From an uncultured Opitutia bacterium (GTDB lineage Bacteria; Verrucomicrobiota; Verrucomicrobiia; Opitutales; UBA953): 64,000 nucleotides of DNA. Every line of letters starts with the position of its first letter. The stretch's first letter is position 1. A model generated the notes under the pieces. It was not told the DNA's origin. It saw only the letters and a program-made list of their open reading frames with translations, and made no database searches. A program made the position numbers and the translations under genes. Where the stretch lies: contig CAIOAN010000013.1 of the NCBI GenBank assembly GCA_903855995.1, positions 204,875 to 268,874 of the forward strand. Direction: 5' to 3'. Of the stretch, positions 1 to 9,001 are shown in pieces.

Positions 1-140
1 ACCGCTAAAGGCTGCACGGGCGGAAAAAGACGACCTTACGGCGGAATCCTGCCGAGGTTGGGATTGAAATCCCGGGGTCGGCGGTCTCTTTTATAGGCCT
101 TCCAGCGGAACTCCCCGACTCCGCCGGCTGTCCTATCCTC
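1..140. other. Upstream region with a short inverted repeat, no gene
   Basis: No coding region is supported here. The only structure I see is GGGATT-GA-AATCCC at about 60-73, a short perfect inverted repeat about 70 nt before the first start codon. It could be an operator for the PSD1-DUF1501 genes that follow, but nothing confirms this. Confidence 0.3.
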
Positions 141-2594
141 ATGCCCCCCAAGGCCACCCTCCTTCTCGGCGTTCTCCTGAGCGCCACTGGCTCCGCTGAA
201 CCAATCAACTTCAGCCGACAAATCCGCCCGATCCTCTCGGAAAACTGCATCGCCTGCCACGGGCCCGATGAAAAAGCCCGCAAGGCGAAGCTGCGGCTCG
301 ATGACGAAACAGACGCCAAGCGTGACCGCAAAGGCGACTTCGTGATTCTACCTGGCAAACCAGAACAGAGCGAACTGATCAAACGCCTGGAAACCAAAGA
401 TCCGGAAGAAGTCATGCCGCCGCCGAAGCAGCACAAGACCGTATCGCCGGAACAAATCGCGCTACTCAAGGAATGGATCAAGCAAGGCGCGCCCTGGGGC
501 CGTCACTGGTCCTACGAACCGGTGGTGCGACCTTCGGTCCCGAAAAGCGATGAGCGCAATCCCATCGACGCCTTCCTCGCCGAACGCCAGCACCAGGAAA
601 AACTTTCGTGGTCGCCCGAAGCCCCGAAGAATATCCTGATCCGCCGACTCGCCCTCGACATCACCGGCCTGCCCCCCACCCCCGCCGAGATCACCCAACT
701 CTCCGGCGACAAGCACGCGGACATCGTCGCCTATTTCCTGGCGAAGCCGGCCTATGGCGAACACTGGGCCCGCCAGTGGCTCGACCTCGCCCGTTATGCC
801 GACAGCGCTGGCTACCCGAGCGATCCCGGCCGCGAGATCTGGGCTTACCGCGACTGGGTCATCCAGGCGTTGAATCAGAATCAGCCTTTCGACCAGTTCA
901 CGGTCGAACAGATGGCCGGCGATCTCCTGCCGAATCCAACCGAAAACCAGATCATCGCAACGGCCTTTCACCGCAACACGATGACCCAGAACGAAGGCGG
1001 TACGAGTGACGAGGAATTCCGCGTCGCGGCCGTCATCGACCGCGTCAACACGACCTATGCCGTCTTCATGGGCACCACGATGGCCTGCGCCCAGTGCCAC
1101 ACGCATAAATACGACCCCATCACGAACAGCGAATATTTCCAATCGTACGCGTTCCTCAATCAGAGCGCCGACAGCGACAAGAAAGACGAAGTCCCCCTCC
1201 ACGAAATCTACCCGCCCGGAGTCAAGACGCGCCGCAATCAGTGGATGAAGGACGCCGCGGCGGCGGAGGCGGTCTTCAAGAAGACCAACCCCGCCTGGCT
1301 GGCGGGCTACGACGATTGGCTGGCGAAAAAACCGAAACTAACTGAGAAGCCGCTCAAGGCCGCGCTCGACGCACCGAAAGACAAGCGCACCAAGGCCCAG
1401 GAAAAACTCCTGACCGATTATTACGTCCGCAACATCTCCCCGGCGACCAAGGCCGAACGCCTGCTCGCCAACGACCTCAAGAAAAAGATCGCCGACTCCA
1501 GGCCGGTGACGGTGCCGATCATGCAGGACCTGCCCGCCGCCCAACGTCGCAAGACCTTCATCCAGCTCCGTGGCAACTGGCAGGCGCTCAGCGACGAGGT
1601 TAATGAAGGCGTGCCTAAGAATCTATCCGCCTGGGACGAATCCTTGCCCAAGAACCGCCTGGGCTTCGCGCGCTGGATCGTCAGCCGCCAAAATCCGCTG
1701 ACCGCCCGCGTGACCGTCAACCGCCTCTGGGAGACGGTCTTCGGCGTGGGCATCGTGCGCACGAGCGAGGAGTTCGGAAGCCAGGGCGACCTCCCCCTCC
1801 ACCCTGAGTTGCTCGATTGGCTCGCAGCGGAGTTCATGGACAGCGGCTGGGACACGAAGAAGATGCTTTCACTGATGCTAAACAGCCGGGCCTATCGCCA
1901 GAGTTCAGCCAGCAACGGCAAGTTCAACGAGCTTGACCCCGACAACCGTTTCGTTGCCCGCGGCCCGCGCTTCCGCCCTTCCGGTGAAATGCTCCGCGAT
2001 CAGGCCCTCGCCGTCAGCGGCCTGCTCAGCCCCAAGATGTTCGGCGCACCCGTCCGCCCGATGCGTCCGAACCTCGGACTGAGCATCGCCTTCGGAAGTT
2101 CGGGCGACTGGATGACCAGCGCCGGCGAAGACCGTTATCGTCGCAGCCTCTACACCGAGACCAAACGCAGCACCCCTTATCCGAGCTTCGCGACCTTCGA
2201 CGCCCCCAACCGCGAGACGTGCGTCATCCGACGCGGACGTTCCAACACGCCGCTGCAGGCCTTCGTGACGCTCAACGATCCGGTCTTCGTCGAGGCCAGC
2301 CAGGCCCTCGCCCGTCGCCTGCTCAAGGAAGGCGGCACCACCGAGGAAGCCCGCCTGCAATTCGCCTTCTCCCTCTGCCTTTCTCGTACCGCGGATCCCC
2401 ACGAAGTAGCGACCTTGCAGAACCTGCTCACGAAATCATTGGCTCAATACAAGTCCGATGCCGCGCTCGCCTTGAAGATGGCGACCGATCCGCTCGGCCC
2501 AGCCGATAAAGGTGCCGACGTTCCGACGCTCGCCGCGTGGACCGCTGTCAGCAGCGTGATCATGAACCTCGACGAGTTCCTCATGCGCCGCTGA
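141..2594 (+). CDS. PSCyt1/DUF1549/DUF1553 cytochrome c-like protein (PSD1 no. 1)
   Basis: An 817-residue exported protein of the PVC-specific planctomycete-cytochrome family. A short signal peptide (about residues 1-19) is followed by a PSCyt1 domain with a heme-binding CIACH (C36-H40). A DUF1549 (PSCyt2) region starts at about residue 130 and carries a second CxxCH, CAQCH, at C316-H320. DUF1553 (PSD1) covers about 515-800, with the typical NPLTARVTVNRLW. No LamG or discoidin insert is present, so this is the leanest of the four paralogues here. The DUF1501 gene follows after 27 nt and is presumably co-transcribed. Such pairs are abundant in glycan-degrading PVC bacteria, but no biochemical reaction is established; periplasmic redox or carbohydrate processing is only inferred. 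Confidence 0.93.
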   Translation: MPPKATLLLGVLLSATGSAEPINFSRQIRPILSENCIACHGPDEKARKAKLRLDDETDAKRDRKGDFVILPGKPEQSELIKRLETKDPEEVMPPPKQHKTVSPEQIALLKEWIKQGAPWGRHWSYEPVVRPSVPKSDERNPIDAFLAERQHQEKLSWSPEAPKNILIRRLALDITGLPPTPAEITQLSGDKHADIVAYFLAKPAYGEHWARQWLDLARYADSAGYPSDPGREIWAYRDWVIQALNQNQPFDQFTVEQMAGDLLPNPTENQIIATAFHRNTMTQNEGGTSDEEFRVAAVIDRVNTTYAVFMGTTMACAQCHTHKYDPITNSEYFQSYAFLNQSADSDKKDEVPLHEIYPPGVKTRRNQWMKDAAAAEAVFKKTNPAWLAGYDDWLAKKPKLTEKPLKAALDAPKDKRTKAQEKLLTDYYVRNISPATKAERLLANDLKKKIADSRPVTVPIMQDLPAAQRRKTFIQLRGNWQALSDEVNEGVPKNLSAWDESLPKNRLGFARWIVSRQNPLTARVTVNRLWETVFGVGIVRTSEEFGSQGDLPLHPELLDWLAAEFMDSGWDTKKMLSLMLNSRAYRQSSASNGKFNELDPDNRFVARGPRFRPSGEMLRDQALAVSGLLSPKMFGAPVRPMRPNLGLSIAFGSSGDWMTSAGEDRYRRSLYTETKRSTPYPSFATFDAPNRETCVIRRGRSNTPLQAFVTLNDPVFVEASQALARRLLKEGGTTEEARLQFAFSLCLSRTADPHEVATLQNLLTKSLAQYKSDAALALKMATDPLGPADKGADVPTLAAWTAVSSVIMNLDEFLMRR

Positions 2595-2621
2595 CCCAAA
2601 CCACCTGCCCTTGCCCCTCCT

Positions 2622-4070
2622 ATGCACCCACTTCGCGAAGCTCAACTGAGCCTCCAGACCCGCCGCCACTTTCTGAGCAGCGTCGGTCAGTTCAGCCTCG
2701 GTGCCATCGCCCTCCACGCCTTGAAGGCCGAGGGTGCGCCCACCTCCAACGATAACCCGCTTGCGCCGCGGCAGCCACACTTCAAGGCCAAGGCGAAGCG
2801 CGTCATCTACCTGCACATGTCGGGCGGCCCGCCCAACCTCGACATCTTCGACTACAAACCGGAGCTGGTGAAACGAAATGCGGAAAATTGCCCGGACTCC
2901 TTCCTCAAGGGACGCACCTTCGCATTCACGACCGGCGTACCCAAGCTCATGGGCAGCCCGCGCACATTCAAGCAATACGGCAAAGGCGGCCTCTGGATGA
3001 GCGACGCTGTCCCGAACTTCCAGAAAGTCGCCGACGAGATGACGCTCCTGAAGGCGATGCACACGGATCAGTTCAATCATGCGCCGGCTGAACTCCTGCT
3101 CTTCACCGGCCACGCCCGCCAAGGCCGTCCGTCGATGGGCTCCTGGGCCACTTATGGCCTCGGCACGGAGAACCAAGACCTTCCGGGCTTCGTGACGATG
3201 ATCTCCAACGGCGTCCAACCCAGCGGCGGGCAAGGCTGCTGGGGCTCCGGCTTCATCCCCTCGGTCTTCCAAGGCGTGCAGTGCCGCAGCAAAGGAGACC
3301 CCGTGCTCTTCGCGAACGACCCGCCCGGCATGACCCGCGATCTCCGCCGCGCCACACTCGACGCACTCAAGGACCTCAACCAGCGCCAGCAGGACGAACT
3401 CGGCCACGCTGAGACCGTCACACGCATCGCCCAGTATGAACTCGCCTTCCGCATGCAGACCAGCGTGCCCGAAGTCATGGATATCTCCAAGGAGTCACCG
3501 GCGTCACTCGAAGCCTACGGCGCCAAACCAGGTGAATCCAGTTTTGCCAACAACTGCCTCCTCGCCCGCCGCCTCGTCGAGAAAGGCGTGCGCTTCGTGC
3601 ACCTCTTCGACTGGGGTTGGGATTTCCACGGCACGGGCCCGAAGGAAGACATCCGCGACGGCCTCACCGCCAAGATGGCCGCGACTGACAAACCCGTCGC
3701 CGCACTGATCAACGACCTCAAGCAGCGTGGCCTGCTCGATGATACGCTCATCGTCTGGGGCGGCGAATTCGGCCGCACACCTTTCCGCGAAGGACGCACC
3801 GCCGCCAGCCAGGTGCTCGGCCGCGACCACTTCCCCGACTGCTTTACGATTATGATGGCCGGCGGCGGCGTGAAGGGCGGCTTCCAGTTCGGCGAGACCG
3901 ACGAGATGGGCTTCGCCGGCGTGAAGGACAAGGTCCATGTCCATGACCTGCAGGCCACCATCATGCACCTGCTGGGCTTCGACCATGAACGCCTCACCTA
4001 CCGTTTCCAAGGCCGTGACTACCGCCTCACCGACGTTCACGGAAAAGTCGTGAAGGAGATCCTCGCGTGA
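2622..4070 (+). CDS. DUF1501 family Tat-exported protein (no. 1)
   Basis: A 482-residue DUF1501 protein, a family structurally related to the alkaline phosphatase/sulfatase superfamily. The N-terminus carries a twin-arginine signal, QTRRHFLSS, followed by the hydrophobic stretch FSLGAIALHAL, so export in folded form is likely. Conserved family blocks are visible: MSGGPPNLDIFDYKP near residue 70, [10 protein letters not shown] near 375, and the C-terminal LTYRFQGRDYRLTDVHG. It sits between two PSD1 genes and its TGA overlaps the GTG of the next gene (GTGA), implying translational coupling. The enzymatic role is unknown. Confidence 0.93.
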   Translation: MHPLREAQLSLQTRRHFLSSVGQFSLGAIALHALKAEGAPTSNDNPLAPRQPHFKAKAKRVIYLHMSGGPPNLDIFDYKPELVKRNAENCPDSFLKGRTFAFTTGVPKLMGSPRTFKQYGKGGLWMSDAVPNFQKVADEMTLLKAMHTDQFNHAPAELLLFTGHARQGRPSMGSWATYGLGTENQDLPGFVTMISNGVQPSGGQGCWGSGFIPSVFQGVQCRSKGDPVLFANDPPGMTRDLRRATLDALKDLNQRQQDELGHAETVTRIAQYELAFRMQTSVPEVMDISKESPASLEAYGAKPGESSFANNCLLARRLVEKGVRFVHLFDWGWDFHGTGPKEDIRDGLTAKMAATDKPVAALINDLKQRGLLDDTLIVWGGEFGRTPFREGRTAASQVLGRDHFPDCFTIMMAGGGVKGGFQFGETDEMGFAGVKDKVHVHDLQATIMHLLGFDHERLTYRFQGRDYRLTDVHGKVVKEILA

Positions 4071-7000
4071 ACGCGAGGGGGCCTACGGGCAAGTGTATCG
4101 CGGGAGGGACAGCACCACGTGCTGTCCTGATTCTCCTCGTGATGGCCTGCGGCCTTTCCGCCGAGGACCTCCGCTTCAATCGCGACATCCGCCCGATCCT
4201 CTCGGAGAACTGTTTCTTCTGCCACGGCCAGGATCCGAAACACCGCGAGGCGAAGCTCCGTCTGGATATCCGCGCCGAAGCCCTGATGGAACACGACAGC
4301 GGCTTCGCAATCGTGCCGGGACACCAGGAGAAGAGCGAAATCCTCAAGCGCCTGCTGACGCATAACCCGGACGACCAGATGCCGCCTCCGGAATCGAACC
4401 GCAAGGTGACGCCGGCGCAGATCGAACTCATCCGCCGATGGATCGCCCAAGGCGCCCCCTACGAGAAGCATTGGTCTTTCGTGCCGCCCGAGAAAGCCCC
4501 TGCGCCCAAACTCAGCGACGCCTCTTGGGCTCGTCAGCCTTTTGATCGCTACGTCCTAGCGAAACTTGAGGCCGAGAAACTCAAGCCATCCGCCGAAGCC
4601 AAGCCCGCCACCTGGCTGCGTCGAGCCGCCTTCGACCTGACCGGCCTGCCGCCCACTCCCACCGAGATTACGGCCTTCGAGTCCGACGCCTCCCAGCGTG
4701 GCGAAGCCGCCTATGCCGCCGCGGCAGACCACCTGCTCGCCTCTCCCCGCTTCGGCGAACGCCTTGCCCAGGACTGGCTCGATGTCGCCCGCTACGCCGA
4801 TACCCATGGCTTCAATAATGACTCCGCCCGCTCGATGTGGCGCTGGCGTGATTGGGTGATCGAGTCTTTCAACGCAAACCTGCCCTTCGATCGCTTCATC
4901 ACCGAACAACTCGCGGGCGACCTACTGCCGAGCCCGACGCCCGATCAGCGCCTGGCCACGGCCTTCAACCGTAACCACGTCATCAATTCCGAAGGCGGCA
5001 TCATCGACGAGGAGTATCGCGTGGAATACGTCGCCGACCGCGTGCGCACGACGAGCACCGCCCTGCTCGGCCTGACGACCGAGTGCGCCCGTTGCCACGA
5101 CCACAAGTTCGACCCGATCACCCAGAAGGACTACTATCGGATGTTCGCGTTCTTCAACAACGTGCTCGAATATGGTGAAGACGGACGCATCGCCAACGCG
5201 GTGCCGCTGCTTGCGACCCCGACCCGCGAACAGCAGGCCGAACTCAAGCGGATGGACGAAGCCATCGCTGCGCTCGATCGCAAGATCGCGGCGCTCAAGA
5301 CCGATGCGCTCGGTCCGGCCGGCCTGCGCGAACGCCTGGCTGCTGAAGACGCCAAGCTTCTGCCCAAGTCACTGAAGCCCGCCAAGCCGACCGAAGCCCG
5401 CATCCTCGCCAAGGAAGCCGGTATCGACGCGAAACGTGGTACGACCCTTTCCGTCTGGTTCAAGGCCAGCTCATCTACCGCCGACAGCCCGATCCTCAGC
5501 GCGCTGGATAGGTCCGGCAATCCCGCCGGCGTCGGCTACGGCAACGGCCGTGAACTCCGTCTCGTCGACGGCGAAATCGAATGGACCGCGAGCCAGCGTC
5601 ACCCGGCTTATGCGACAATCATCCGCACAATCGGCGCGAATATCGGTCCGGGCACATGGCACCAGGTAGCCGTTCACATCCAAGGCAAAGAGAACGCCGC
5701 GACCATCGCGCTCTTCGTCGACGGTGAGGAAGTCCCCACGCAGACGCGCCATGATGGCGTCTCCGGTGCTCCGGCTAATCGCGACTGGCTCCTCGGCTCT
5801 GACGGTAAAGCGAAGCCCTTCGACGGCGAGGTCACCGGCTTCCGTACCTACCCCTCCATCCTGAAGCCTGAACAGGTGCGTCAGGCCTTCTGGCTGCAGT
5901 CCGCAGACAAGATCTCCGAGCCGCAACGCAAGGCGGCCGACCTACGCACGCTCCGCCGACACATCGGCTCGACCCAGGCCTTGCAGACCGAACGCGATAC
6001 CCTCTGGACCCAGCGCCTCGCCACTGTCCGTAACCTGCCCACGACGATGGTCATGGAAGAGATGCCCGTCGTCCGCCAGGCCTATGTCCTGAATCGCGGA
6101 CAATATGACGCCCATGGCGAAAAGGTCGAAGCCGGCGTGCCCGAAGAACTGATCGCCCCTTGGCCAAAGAATGCCCCGAAGAACCGTCTCGGCCTCGCCC
6201 AGTGGTTCCTGCAACCCCAGCACCCGCTCACCGCCCGCGTGGTCGTGAACCGCTTCTGGGCCCAGCTCTTCGGCGTCGGGTTGGTCAAAAGCGTCGAAGA
6301 TTTCGGCACGCAAGGCGAATGGCCCAGCCACCCGGAGGTGCTCGACACCTTGGCCCGCGACTTCGTCGACGGCGGCTGGAACGTGAAAGGCTTCTTCAAG
6401 TCCGTGGTGCTTTCCTCGACCTATCGTCAGACCAGCGACGCCTCACCGGAACTCTACGCCCGCGATCCGGAGAACCGCCTGCTCGCCCGCGGCCCGCGCG
6501 TACGCCTGACCTCCGAACAGATCCGCGACCAGGCCCTCGCCGTCTCGGGACTCCTCGCCGAAAAGATCGGCGGCCCGAGCGTGCGCCCCTATCAACCCGA
6601 GAGCCTCTACAAAGGCATCGTCGTCGACGCCCCTTACCCCAGCACGACCTGGGACCTCGGTAAGGGCGACGAACTGTACCGTCGCAGCCTCTACACCTTC
6701 TGGAAACGCACCGTGCCGCACCCGGCCATGCTGACCTTCGATTCGCCCGACCGCGAATTCTGCAGCGCCCGGCGTTCCCGCACCAACACGCCCCTGCAGG
6801 CCTTGGTCCTCTGGAATGAGACCGGCTACCTCGAGTCCTCCCGCAAGCTCGGCGAACGCATGCTCAAGGAAGGCGGAGCCGATGACGCCTCCCGCACGAC
6901 CTTCGCCTTCCGTCTCGCAACGGGCCGCATGCCACGAGCGGAGGAGTCGGCGGTCCTGACGCGCACGTATGCCAAGCTCCGCGCCGACTTCACCGCCCGG

Positions 7001-7135
7001 CCTGACGACGCCGCCAAGCTGATCAAAGTCGGCGCCTCCGTTCCCGATCCTGCGCTTTCCGCCGTCGAACTGGCCGCTGCTGCTGGCGTGGCCAACATGA
7101 TTCTCACGCTGGACGAAACCATCACCAAGAACTAA
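4067..7135 (+). CDS. PSCyt1/DUF1549/LamG/DUF1553 protein (PSD1 no. 2)
   Basis: A 1022-residue secreted PSD1 protein. The GTG start overlaps the upstream stop. It is preferred over the internal ATG at 4142 because only it yields a full signal peptide (RAVLILLVMACGLSA). The first heme motif is CFFCH (C49-H53) and the second, CARCH, is at C340-H344. A LamG/concanavalin-like insert occupies about 395-580 (GTTLSVWFKA, then PGTWHQVAVHI). DUF1553 covers about 700-1010. Codons 14-21 are encoded by a palindrome that recurs in intergenic DNA, so part of the signal peptide appears to derive from a repeat. LamG suggests glycan binding; catalytic function is unknown. Confidence 0.9.
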   Translation: MNARGPTGKCIAGGTAPRAVLILLVMACGLSAEDLRFNRDIRPILSENCFFCHGQDPKHREAKLRLDIRAEALMEHDSGFAIVPGHQEKSEILKRLLTHNPDDQMPPPESNRKVTPAQIELIRRWIAQGAPYEKHWSFVPPEKAPAPKLSDASWARQPFDRYVLAKLEAEKLKPSAEAKPATWLRRAAFDLTGLPPTPTEITAFESDASQRGEAAYAAAADHLLASPRFGERLAQDWLDVARYADTHGFNNDSARSMWRWRDWVIESFNANLPFDRFITEQLAGDLLPSPTPDQRLATAFNRNHVINSEGGIIDEEYRVEYVADRVRTTSTALLGLTTECARCHDHKFDPITQKDYYRMFAFFNNVLEYGEDGRIANAVPLLATPTREQQAELKRMDEAIAALDRKIAALKTDALGPAGLRERLAAEDAKLLPKSLKPAKPTEARILAKEAGIDAKRGTTLSVWFKASSSTADSPILSALDRSGNPAGVGYGNGRELRLVDGEIEWTASQRHPAYATIIRTIGANIGPGTWHQVAVHIQGKENAATIALFVDGEEVPTQTRHDGVSGAPANRDWLLGSDGKAKPFDGEVTGFRTYPSILKPEQVRQAFWLQSADKISEPQRKAADLRTLRRHIGSTQALQTERDTLWTQRLATVRNLPTTMVMEEMPVVRQAYVLNRGQYDAHGEKVEAGVPEELIAPWPKNAPKNRLGLAQWFLQPQHPLTARVVVNRFWAQLFGVGLVKSVEDFGTQGEWPSHPEVLDTLARDFVDGGWNVKGFFKSVVLSSTYRQTSDASPELYARDPENRLLARGPRVRLTSEQIRDQALAVSGLLAEKIGGPSVRPYQPESLYKGIVVDAPYPSTTWDLGKGDELYRRSLYTFWKRTVPHPAMLTFDSPDREFCSARRSRTNTPLQALVLWNETGYLESSRKLGERMLKEGGADDASRTTFAFRLATGRMPRAEESAVLTRTYAKLRADFTARPDDAAKLIKVGASVPDPALSAVELAAAAGVANMILTLDETITKN
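4105..4128 (+). repeat. Type A palindrome inside a coding region
   Basis: A 9-bp perfect stem, GGACAGCAC (4107-4115) and GTGCTGTCC (4119-4127), with a CAC loop. The same unit occurs between genes at 32190, 43222 and 53246, and in variant form at 15991, 43368 and 56403. Here it lies in frame within the signal-peptide codons of the second PSD1 gene. The usual left border GGTAGGG is reduced to GGAGGG. Confidence 0.9.
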
Positions 7136-7140
7136 CCGCC

Positions 7141-8595
7141 ATGTCCTGCCATCAATACGAGAACATGCATTCGCGGCGCGAGTTTCTCCAGAAGACCGGC
7201 CTCGGGCTGGGGGCCGGTGCCCTCGCCCACTTGCTCGGCGGCTGCGCTTCGACCAGCACCGCCGACGACCCGCACATCAACGGCCTGGCCGGATTGCCCC
7301 ACTTCGCACCCAAGGCCAAACGCGTCATCTGCCTCTTCCAATCCGGCGGCCCCTCGCACCTCGATCTCTACGACCCCAAGCCCGAGCTTGAACGTCAGTT
7401 CGACAAGGACCTGCCCGATTCCATCCGCCGCGGCCAGCGCATCACTGGCATGGTGGCCTCGCAGACGCGACTCGCCTGCCAGCCAACCCGGTTCAAATTC
7501 GCCCGCCACGGCCAGAGCGGCGGCGAGTTCAGCGAACTGCTGCCGCACATCAGCGGCATCGCCGATGACATCTGCGTGATCCGCTCGATGCACACGGAGG
7601 CTATCAATCACGATCCGGCGATCACGTTCTTCCAGACCGGCAGTCAGCTGCCCGGCCGCCCGAGCATGGGTGCCTGGACGGATTACGGCCTCGGCCGGAT
7701 GAACGACAATCTCCCGTCCTTCGTCGTGCTCATCTCGGTGAACAAAGAGAAGTCCGGCCAAGGCCTGCTTGCACGCCTCTGGGGCAGCGGCTTCCTGCCC
7801 AGCGCCCACCAAGGCGTCCAGTTTCGCGGCGCGGGCGAACCGGTGCTCTACTTGCGCGACCCCGAAGGCCTCACCCGCGATCAACGCAAGGTCATGCTCG
7901 AAGGCGTCAACGAACTCAATCGCCTCAACCTCGCCACCGCCGGCGACCCCGAGATCTCCGCCCGCATCAGTCAGGCCGAGATGGCCTACCGCATGCAAGC
8001 CAGCGTGCCCGAACTCATGGATCTCAAAGGCGAGACCAAGGCCGTCATGGACAGTTACGGACCCGATGTGAATACGCCCGGCTCCTTCGCTCGCAACGCC
8101 CTGCTCGCCCGCCGCCTCGCTGAGAAAGGCGTGCGCTTCATCCAGCTCTACCACCGCGACTGGGACCACCACGGCAGCCTACAGGACATGCTACCCAAGA
8201 TGACCCGCGATGTCGACCAACCTGCGGCCGCGCTGGTGAAGGACCTTAAGCAGCGCGGCATGCTCGACGACACCCTCGTCATCTGGGGCGGCGAGTTCGG
8301 TCGCACCCCTTACGCCCAAGGCGGAGCCAATCGTGAAAAATACGGACGCGACCACCACGGCAAGGCCTTCTCTATCTGGATGGCTGGCGGCGGCATCAAG
8401 CCCGGGATGACCTACGGAAGCACCGACGACTTCGGCTTCAACACCCTTGAGAACCCCGTGCACATCCACGACCTCCAGGCCACGATCCTCCATTGCCTCG
8501 GCATCAACCACGAACGCCTCACCTATCGCTTCCAAGGCCGCCAGTTTCGCCTGACAGATGTGCATGGCCGCGTCGTCCGCGATATACTCGCGTAG
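7141..8595 (+). CDS. DUF1501 family Tat-exported protein (no. 2)
   Basis: A 484-residue DUF1501 protein five nucleotides after the PSD1 stop. The Tat motif SRREFLQKTGLGLGAGALAHLLGG precedes a cysteine (GGC), so a Tat lipoprotein is possible. An internal ATG at 7165 (MHSRREFL) would put the twin arginine closer to the start and may be the real initiator. Family blocks are FQSGGPSHLDLYDPKPE, WGGEFGRTPYAQGG and [17 protein letters not shown]. It is the partner of the LamG-containing PSD1 protein upstream. The reaction is unknown. Confidence 0.92.
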   Translation: MSCHQYENMHSRREFLQKTGLGLGAGALAHLLGGCASTSTADDPHINGLAGLPHFAPKAKRVICLFQSGGPSHLDLYDPKPELERQFDKDLPDSIRRGQRITGMVASQTRLACQPTRFKFARHGQSGGEFSELLPHISGIADDICVIRSMHTEAINHDPAITFFQTGSQLPGRPSMGAWTDYGLGRMNDNLPSFVVLISVNKEKSGQGLLARLWGSGFLPSAHQGVQFRGAGEPVLYLRDPEGLTRDQRKVMLEGVNELNRLNLATAGDPEISARISQAEMAYRMQASVPELMDLKGETKAVMDSYGPDVNTPGSFARNALLARRLAEKGVRFIQLYHRDWDHHGSLQDMLPKMTRDVDQPAAALVKDLKQRGMLDDTLVIWGGEFGRTPYAQGGANREKYGRDHHGKAFSIWMAGGGIKPGMTYGSTDDFGFNTLENPVHIHDLQATILHCLGINHERLTYRFQGRQFRLTDVHGRVVRDILA

Positions 8596-9001
8596 ACGCG
8601 GAAGGTATTGGCGGTTAGCGGTTGGCGGTTGGGCTGAACCTCAGGCCGCCGCAGGGCGGCCGAAGGTAGGGGCTCGGCTATGCCGCGCCCTCCTGCAGCG
8701 GAGTGCACGATGAATCGTGCCCCTACCATGGTTCGCCCTGCGGCGAACAATTGAGCGTCACCTCCCTGCCACCTGCCACCCGGAGCTGCCACCCGCCACC
8801 TGAGAGTGTGTCTCCCGCAGCTTCTGAGCTATCATTCCCTGAACGAGGAACAATGAACCAAGCACCTCTCCTAGGTTACTTCCGCCTCTATCACGTTCCT
8901 TCATTTATAATATCAATGTGACCGAAACGACATGGGTCGTAATTCTGACACTTTATGGCTTTGCGACCTCCTCGTTACTGTGACCAGTCTCATCCATCCC
9001 C
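8596..9001. repeat. Intergenic mosaic of palindromes and word repeats
   Basis: This 406-bp stretch has no credible gene. It begins with AGCGGTT/GGCGGTT words (8611-8633). A hairpin GGCCGCC...GGCGGCC (8644-8661) follows. Next is a GGTAGGGG...CCCTACC-bounded element (8665-8727) containing GCACGAT-GA-ATCGTGC, then a hairpin GTTCGCC...GGCGAAC (8731-8748). After these, CCACCTGCCACCC words and a GAACGAGGAACAATGAACC stretch align with 24535-24670. The last 100 bp are less repetitive and AT-richer and may hold the promoter of the heme-protein gene. Confidence 0.8.
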
